The position numbers were made by a program, and so were the translations under genes. The notes beneath the pieces are model-generated. The model was not told the origin of the DNA, searched no databases, and saw only the letters and a list, made by a program, of their open reading frames with translations. Shown piece after piece: positions 59,970 to 64,000 of a stretch of DNA of 64,000 nt. The stretch's first letter is position 1; the number at the start of each line of letters is the position of its first letter. Source of the DNA: Roseomonas marmotae (GTDB lineage Bacteria; Pseudomonadota; Alphaproteobacteria; Acetobacterales; Acetobacteraceae); the NCBI RefSeq assembly GCF_017654485.1, contig NZ_CP061091.1, forward strand, positions 1,253,501-1,317,500. The letters are read 5' to 3'.

Positions 59970-61450
59970 GGCTCGCCCGTCAGCATCAGTTCCGCCGTCG
60001 CCTTGGCGGAGGCCACAACCCCCGGCACGCCCGCGCCGGGATGCGTGCCCGCGCCGACGAAATAGAGGTTGCGGATCACGTCGTCCCGGTTGTGCGTGCG
60101 GAAGAAGGCGCTTTGCGTCAGCACCGGTTCCAGCGAGAAGGCGGAGCCGTGATGGCTGTTCATATCGTCACGGAAATCGGCGGGGGTGAGGATGCGGCTG
60201 GTGACGAGGTCGCGCCGCAGGCCGGGCATGTAGCGCTGTTCCAGGTAATCCAGGATGCGGTCGCGGTAGCGCGGCCCTTCCACCGACCAGTCGATGGGCG
60301 CATTGCCCAGATGCGGCACGGGAGACAGCACGTAATAGGCGCTGTGCCCCGGCGGCGCGAGGGAGGGGTCCGTCACGCTGGGCGCGTGCAGGTAGAGGGA
60401 GAAATCCTCGGGCAGCGCGGTGCCGCGGAAGATCTCGCGGATCAGTTCGCGGTAGCGGGCGCCGAAAAGCACCATGTGGTGCCGCAGGTCGCGCCGCTCC
60501 CCCCGCAGCCCGAAATAGATCACGAACAGCGACATGGAATAGCGTTTGCGGGCCAGCTTGCGCGCCACCGCCTCGCCACGCGGCCTGCCTTGCAGCAACC
60601 GGGCGTAGCTGTGCATCACGTCGGCGTTGCTGGCGACATTGTCGAACTCGCCATGCCAGCCGTCGCCGCAGCGGATGCCGCTGGCGCGCTCGCCCTGCGT
60701 CTCGATCCGCACCACCTCCGCGCCGCAGCGCAGGGTGCCGCCCAGGCTCTCGAACAGCTTCACCAGCGCCTGGATCAACGCGCCGGTGCCGCCGCGCGGG
60801 AACCAGACGCCCCAGCGACGCTCCAGCGCATGGATCAGCGCGTAGATGGAGGAGGTGGAGAAAGGATCCCCGCCCACCAGCAGGGACTGGAAGGAAAAGG
60901 CCTGGCGCAGATGCTCGTCCCGGATGAAGCGGGAGACCATGCCATAGACGCTGCGGTCGGCGCGCAGGCGGATGAGCTGCGGCGCCACCCGCACCATGCT
61001 GCCGAAATCCAGGAAAGGCCTGGCGCCCAGGCGGATATAGCCTTCCTGCAGAAGTTCCTCGGAATATCGCAGGAAACGGCGATAGCCCTCGACATCCCCG
61101 GGCGATTTCGCGGCGATCTGCGCGTCCAGTGCCTGCTGGTCGTTCACGTAGTCGAAGCGGAAGCCATCCTCCCAGCAGAGCTGGTAGAAGGGGCTGACCG
61201 GCAGCATCTCCACGAAGTCCGACATGCGCCGGCCGGAGAGGGCGAACAGCTCCTCCAGGCAGCCGGGATCGGTGATGACGGTGGGGCCGCCATCGAATGT
61301 GAAGCCGTCCTGCCGGTAGACATAGGCGCGGCCGCCGGGCTGGTCGCGCTTCTCCAGCAGGGTGACGTCATGGCCGGCGGATTGCAGCCGGATGGCCAGT
61401 GCCAGCCCGCCGAAGCCGGAGCCGATGACCGCCGTGCGCGGCCGCCTCAC
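59966..61450 (-). CDS. crtI: phytoene desaturase
   Basis: 494 residues from GTG 61450 with gggag upstream; the open frame before that runs into the LysR gene. The FAD motif TAVIGSGFGGLALAIRLQSAGHDVTLLEKRD is at the N-terminus, followed by DGFTFDGGPTVITDP. The C-terminal FAD signature is LYFVGAGTHPGAGVPGVVASAKAT, as in CrtI enzymes. It makes lycopene from phytoene. crtB follows with a 4-nt overlap. Number of desaturation steps is assumed to be four. Confidence 0.96.
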   Translation of the reverse strand: MRRPRTAVIGSGFGGLALAIRLQSAGHDVTLLEKRDQPGGRAYVYRQDGFTFDGGPTVITDPGCLEELFALSGRRMSDFVEMLPVSPFYQLCWEDGFRFDYVNDQQALDAQIAAKSPGDVEGYRRFLRYSEELLQEGYIRLGARPFLDFGSMVRVAPQLIRLRADRSVYGMVSRFIRDEHLRQAFSFQSLLVGGDPFSTSSIYALIHALERRWGVWFPRGGTGALIQALVKLFESLGGTLRCGAEVVRIETQGERASGIRCGDGWHGEFDNVASNADVMHSYARLLQGRPRGEAVARKLARKRYSMSLFVIYFGLRGERRDLRHHMVLFGARYRELIREIFRGTALPEDFSLYLHAPSVTDPSLAPPGHSAYYVLSPVPHLGNAPIDWSVEGPRYRDRILDYLEQRYMPGLRRDLVTSRILTPADFRDDMNSHHGSAFSLEPVLTQSAFFRTHNRDDVIRNLYFVGAGTHPGAGVPGVVASAKATAELMLTGEP

Positions 61451-61514
61451 GCCACGCGGCTCCCATGCGGGGGCGGGGCGGCGGGGGCGTGGTGCGGGGG
61501 GCGGATCATTTCCC

Positions 61515-62438
61515 TCATATGGAGGGGGTGCCCGGACTGCCAAGTCGTGGCGCGGCGATGGTGGCGCGCAGGGCTTCCGCCAGGGCATCGGCCGCGGGGG
61601 AGAGGCTGCTGCCGTGCCGGCGCAGCAGCAGGATGCGGCGGCGCATGGCCGGTGCCGCGATGGGCCGCGTCTCCAGCACAGGCGCCAGGCGCAGGTCCAG
61701 CGCCGTGGCGGGCAGCACGCCGATGCCGAGCCCTGCCCGCACAAGCGCCACGGCGGTGCTCATATAGGTCGCCTCATAGGCCGGGCGCAGCACCAGCCCG
61801 GCCTCGGCGAAGGCGCGCTCGGCCAGCACGCGCAGGCTGCTGCCGGGGTCGGTCAGGATCAGCGGCTCCTCCGCCAGGATGGCGGGGGTGACCCGCATGG
61901 CCGCCGTCAGCGCATGGCCGGGCGGCAGCACCGCCACCAGTTCGTCCTCGAACAGCGGCTCGCCGTCCAGCTCGGCATCCGGGCCGGGCAGGGTGCCGAT
62001 GCCCAGTTCCGTCGCGCCGGCCTTCACCTGCTCGGCCACCCGGTGGGCCAGGGAATCCCGCACCAGCACGCGGATGCCCGGATGCGCCTGCCGCAGCCGC
62101 GCCAGCGCCTGCGGCAGCAGCGTGGCGGCCACCGAGGGCAGGACCGCCAGATGCACCGTGCCGGAGCGCCGCGCCGCCAGGTCCCGCGCCCCCGCCACGG
62201 TTCCGTCCAGCTCCTCCAGGATGCGGGCGAAGGAGCGGGCCAGGGCCAGCCCCGCCTCCGTCGGACGCACGCCACGCGCCGAGCGGTCGAAGAGCGTGAT
62301 GCCCAGCCTCTCCTCCAGCCCGCGGATCTGCACGGTCAGGGCGGGCTGAGTCACGTGCAGCCGGGTAGCAGCGCGGCCAAAGCTGCCGCTGTCCACCGCC
62401 ATCACCAGGGCCCGGAGCTGGCGCAGGGAAATGCTCAT
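61515..62438 (-). CDS. LysR family transcriptional regulator
   Basis: 307 residues. The DNA-binding domain is LRQLRALVMAVDSGSFGRAATRLHVTQPALTVQIRGLEERLGITLFDR. The ligand domain contains GTVHLAVLPSVAATLLPQALARLR and ATELGIGTLP. It lies 64 bp upstream of crtI on the same strand and diverges from a Bug receptor gene across 116 bp. Divergent placement makes the Bug gene its most probable target; control of crtI is not excluded. An inverted repeat overlapping its start codon suggests autoregulation. Confidence 0.93.
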   Translation of the reverse strand: MSISLRQLRALVMAVDSGSFGRAATRLHVTQPALTVQIRGLEERLGITLFDRSARGVRPTEAGLALARSFARILEELDGTVAGARDLAARRSGTVHLAVLPSVAATLLPQALARLRQAHPGIRVLVRDSLAHRVAEQVKAGATELGIGTLPGPDAELDGEPLFEDELVAVLPPGHALTAAMRVTPAILAEEPLILTDPGSSLRVLAERAFAEAGLVLRPAYEATYMSTAVALVRAGLGIGVLPATALDLRLAPVLETRPIAAPAMRRRILLLRRHGSSLSPAADALAEALRATIAAPRLGSPGTPSI

Positions 62439-62452
62439 AAATCCGGTTTATG
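62436..62452. promoter_or_regulatory. candidate LysR box at the regulator start codon
   Basis: CATAAA and TTTATG form an inverted repeat with a 5-bp spacer. The outer part fits the T-N11-A rule. It overlaps the LysR start codon, as expected of an autorepression site, and lies about 100 bp before the divergent Bug start. Confidence 0.5.
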
Positions 62453-62472
62453 GCTGGCCCTGAAACTTATCA

Positions 62473-62482
62473 ATTGCGCAAT
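62473..62482. promoter_or_regulatory. perfect 10-bp palindrome ATTGCGCAAT
   Basis: A self-complementary decamer in the middle of the LysR/Bug divergent gap, 20 bp from the first inverted repeat. It may be the activation site for the Bug gene. Confidence 0.4.
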
Positions 62483-62554
62483 GAGCCAATCCGCCGCTCC
62501 ATGCCCAGAAACGGGGTCGTGAAGGCCCGGAACGAACGGGTTCAGGAGACAGCC

Positions 62555-63538
62555 ATGCCACGCATCATGCCCTCGCGCCGCGCCCTTCTGGGCGGCGCCA
62601 TCGCCGCCACGCTGGCGCCGCCCGCCTTCGGGCAGGAGAAGTGGCCGGCGCGGCCGATCCGCATGATCGTGCCCTTCGGCGCCGGTACCAGCACCGATAT
62701 CGTCACGCGCCTCGCCACGCCCCGCATGTCGGAACTGCTGGGTCAGCCGATCGTGGTGGAGAACCGCGCGGGCGCGGGCGGCATCGTCGGCAGCGACGTC
62801 GTGGCGAAGGCGGAGCCGGATGGCTACACGCTCTGCATGGGCAGCATCGCCTCGCATTCCGTGAATGTCTCGCTGATGCCCTCCATACCCTATGACGTGC
62901 TGCGCGACTTCACCGCCATTTCCCTGGTGACGGAGGCGCCGAACCTGCTGGTGGTTTCCTCCTCCGTGCCCGCGAGGACGCTGCCGGAATTCATCGAATG
63001 GGCGAAGAAGCAGCGCGGCGGCGTCAGCTACGCCTCGGCCGGCAATGGCACCTCCAGCCATCTGGCGGGGGAGTTGATGAAGATGAAGACCGGTGCGCCG
63101 CTGGTGCATGTGCCCTATCGCAGCGGCGCCCAGGCGGTGACGGATGTCATCTCCGGCCAGGTGCCGATGACGATCTACCAGGTGACGGCCGTGCTGCCCT
63201 TCGTGCGCGACGGCAAGCTGAAGGCCCTGGCCACCACCTCCGCCAAGCGGCTGGAGATGGTGCCGGATGTACCCACCGCCATCGAGCAGGGCATCGAGGA
63301 TTTCGATGTCTCCGCCTGGCACGGGCTGTTCGCTCCCGCGAAGCTGCCGGTGGAGCGGCGGGACCGCATCCATGCTGCGCTGCGCGAGGCGCTCTTCGCG
63401 CCGGAGATGAAGGGGAAGCTGGAGGACCAGGGCCTGCTGCCGGTGGCCATGGCGCCGGACGAGTTCCGCCCCTGGCTGGAGCAGGATATCGCCAAGTGGC
63501 GGGAGGTCGTGCGGACCTCCGGCGCGCGGGCGGATTGA
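62555..63538 (+). CDS. Bug/TctC family periplasmic solute receptor
   Basis: 327 residues from ATG 62555, preceded by caggagac. The signal peptide is PRIMPSRRALLGGAIAATLAPPAFGQ with a twin-arginine-like start. Family blocks are WPARPIRMIVPFGAGTSTDIV, VVENRAGAGGIVG, HVPYRSGAQAVTDVISGQVP and VPDVPTAIEQG. It diverges from a LysR gene and is followed after 19 nt by an AtuA-family gene, so it probably captures the substrate of that pathway. Confidence 0.93.
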   Translation: MPRIMPSRRALLGGAIAATLAPPAFGQEKWPARPIRMIVPFGAGTSTDIVTRLATPRMSELLGQPIVVENRAGAGGIVGSDVVAKAEPDGYTLCMGSIASHSVNVSLMPSIPYDVLRDFTAISLVTEAPNLLVVSSSVPARTLPEFIEWAKKQRGGVSYASAGNGTSSHLAGELMKMKTGAPLVHVPYRSGAQAVTDVISGQVPMTIYQVTAVLPFVRDGKLKALATTSAKRLEMVPDVPTAIEQGIEDFDVSAWHGLFAPAKLPVERRDRIHAALREALFAPEMKGKLEDQGLLPVAMAPDEFRPWLEQDIAKWREVVRTSGARAD

Positions 63539-63557
63539 CGGGAGCGCCGGACCAGCC

Positions 63558-64000
63558 ATGGCCCTTGGTTCCGACCCTCGTGCCCTGCTGCGGATCGGCT
63601 GCGGCTCGGGCTTTTCCGGCGACCGGCTCGATGCGCCGGGGCCGGTGGTGGATGCGCTGGTGGCGGCCGGCGGCCCCGCCGCGCTGATGCTGGAAGTGCT
63701 GGGCGAGCGCACCCTGGCGCTGGCGCAGCGGGAGCGCCTGCACCGGCCGGACGCGGGCTACGAGCCCGCGCTGCTGGATCTGCTGCGCCCCATCCTGGCG
63801 CGCTGCCTGGCACATGGCATTCCCATCGTCACCAATGGCGGCGCCGCCAATCCGCGCGGCGCGGCGGCGGCGGTGCTGGGCATGGCGCGGGAGATGGGCC
63901 TGCCGGGGCTGCGCGTCGGTGTGGTGGAGGGCGACGATATCCGCGGCAGCGATGCCCTGGCCGATCTCGACCCCTGGGAAGGCGATGCCGGCGCGGTGCT
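63558..64000 (+). CDS. AtuA-family (DUF1446) acyl-CoA-related protein (5' part; runs off window)
   Basis: The frame is open from ATG 63558 to the window end (147 codons). It begins RIGCGSGFSGDRLDAPGPVVDAL, continues MLEVLGERTLALAQ and contains the glycine-rich IVTNGGAANPRGAA. These are typical of the AtuA N-terminal region found in acyclic terpene and isovalerate-type degradation operons. The biochemical role of AtuA is not established. It follows the Bug receptor gene by 19 nt. Confidence 0.85.
   Translation, partial: MALGSDPRALLRIGCGSGFSGDRLDAPGPVVDALVAAGGPAALMLEVLGERTLALAQRERLHRPDAGYEPALLDLLRPILARCLAHGIPIVTNGGAANPRGAAAAVLGMAREMGLPGLRVGVVEGDDIRGSDALADLDPWEGDAGAV

Noticed and set aside
1..64000. 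Mobile elements, phage or CRISPR arrays
   Set aside because: I found no transposase, integrase or recombinase motifs, no terminal repeats around gene blocks and no regularly spaced repeats. The tRNA-Gln has no integrase beside it.

Overview
The window is very rich in G+C, densely packed and coding on both strands. It looks like a chromosomal segment of an alphaproteobacterium, most probably a pigmented member of the Acetobacteraceae close to Roseomonas. The reasons are a complete carotenoid gene set, six solitary Bug (TctC-type) periplasmic receptors, a small protein with the RIGHNGGPPL motif, CaiB and HMG-CoA-lyase-like gene pairs, and an HWE-type histidine kinase. I see no transposase, integrase, phage gene, CRISPR array or rRNA. 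The only RNA gene I find is a tRNA-Gln(UUG) whose 5' end overlaps the ispE stop codon. Taxonomy is inferred from gene content and not from a marker search.

Layout. 1-4136 (minus): hybrid sensor kinase, single receiver and Hpt-REC-GGDEF protein, truncated at the left edge. 4339-9273: lytic transglycosylase, family-4-like uracil-DNA glycosylase, ETF-ubiquinone oxidoreductase and a small secreted protein. 9476-12137: TPR protein, ispE and tRNA-Gln. 12164-22626 (minus): a tightly spaced 12-gene run holding a fumarylacetoacetate-hydrolase-family enzyme, a polysaccharide-deacetylase-fold protein, a Bug receptor, an intradiol (hydroxyquinol-type) dioxygenase, a Liv ABC transporter, a beta-hydroxyacid dehydrogenase, a SnoaL-like protein and a short MetE-like protein. 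A GntR regulator diverges from it at 22742.

23543-28345: a second catabolic group with an oxaloacetate-decarboxylase/PEP-mutase-fold enzyme, divergent from a PuuE-like deacetylase, GntR, SnoaL-like, cupin and Bug series. 28399-34676: glycerol kinase, then a quinate/shikimate pair (shikimate dehydrogenase plus a 3-dehydroshikimate dehydratase/HPPD fusion) divergent from a Bug receptor and a TetR regulator. 34913-38522: a small secreted molybdopterin-domain-like protein, then a Bug, amidohydrolase and beta-hydroxyacid dehydrogenase operon. 38570-41744: Cdc48/p97-type AAA ATPase divergent from MarC. 41791-46832 (minus): EamA transporter, LysR, Bug, CaiB CoA-transferase and HMG-CoA-lyase-like enzyme. 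46964-53340: PoxB-like TPP enzyme, Pro-rich protein, flavin monooxygenase, small protein, XRE-cupin regulator and HWE kinase.

53479-61450: carotenoid cluster in the order crtW(-), crtY(+), DUF2585-like(+), crtE(+), crtX(-), crtZ(+), crtB(-), crtI(-). It predicts GGPP to phytoene to lycopene to beta-carotene, then ketolation, hydroxylation and glycosylation. IspE, in the same window, supplies isoprenoid precursors. 61515-64000: LysR divergent from a Bug receptor followed by an AtuA-family gene cut by the right edge.

The recurring theme is small substrate-specific catabolic modules, each with its own Bug receptor and regulator but with no TctA/TctB membrane partner in view. No gene-free stretch exceeds about 300 bases; the longest (24416-24705) is a divergent promoter region with AT-rich repeats and a hairpin.
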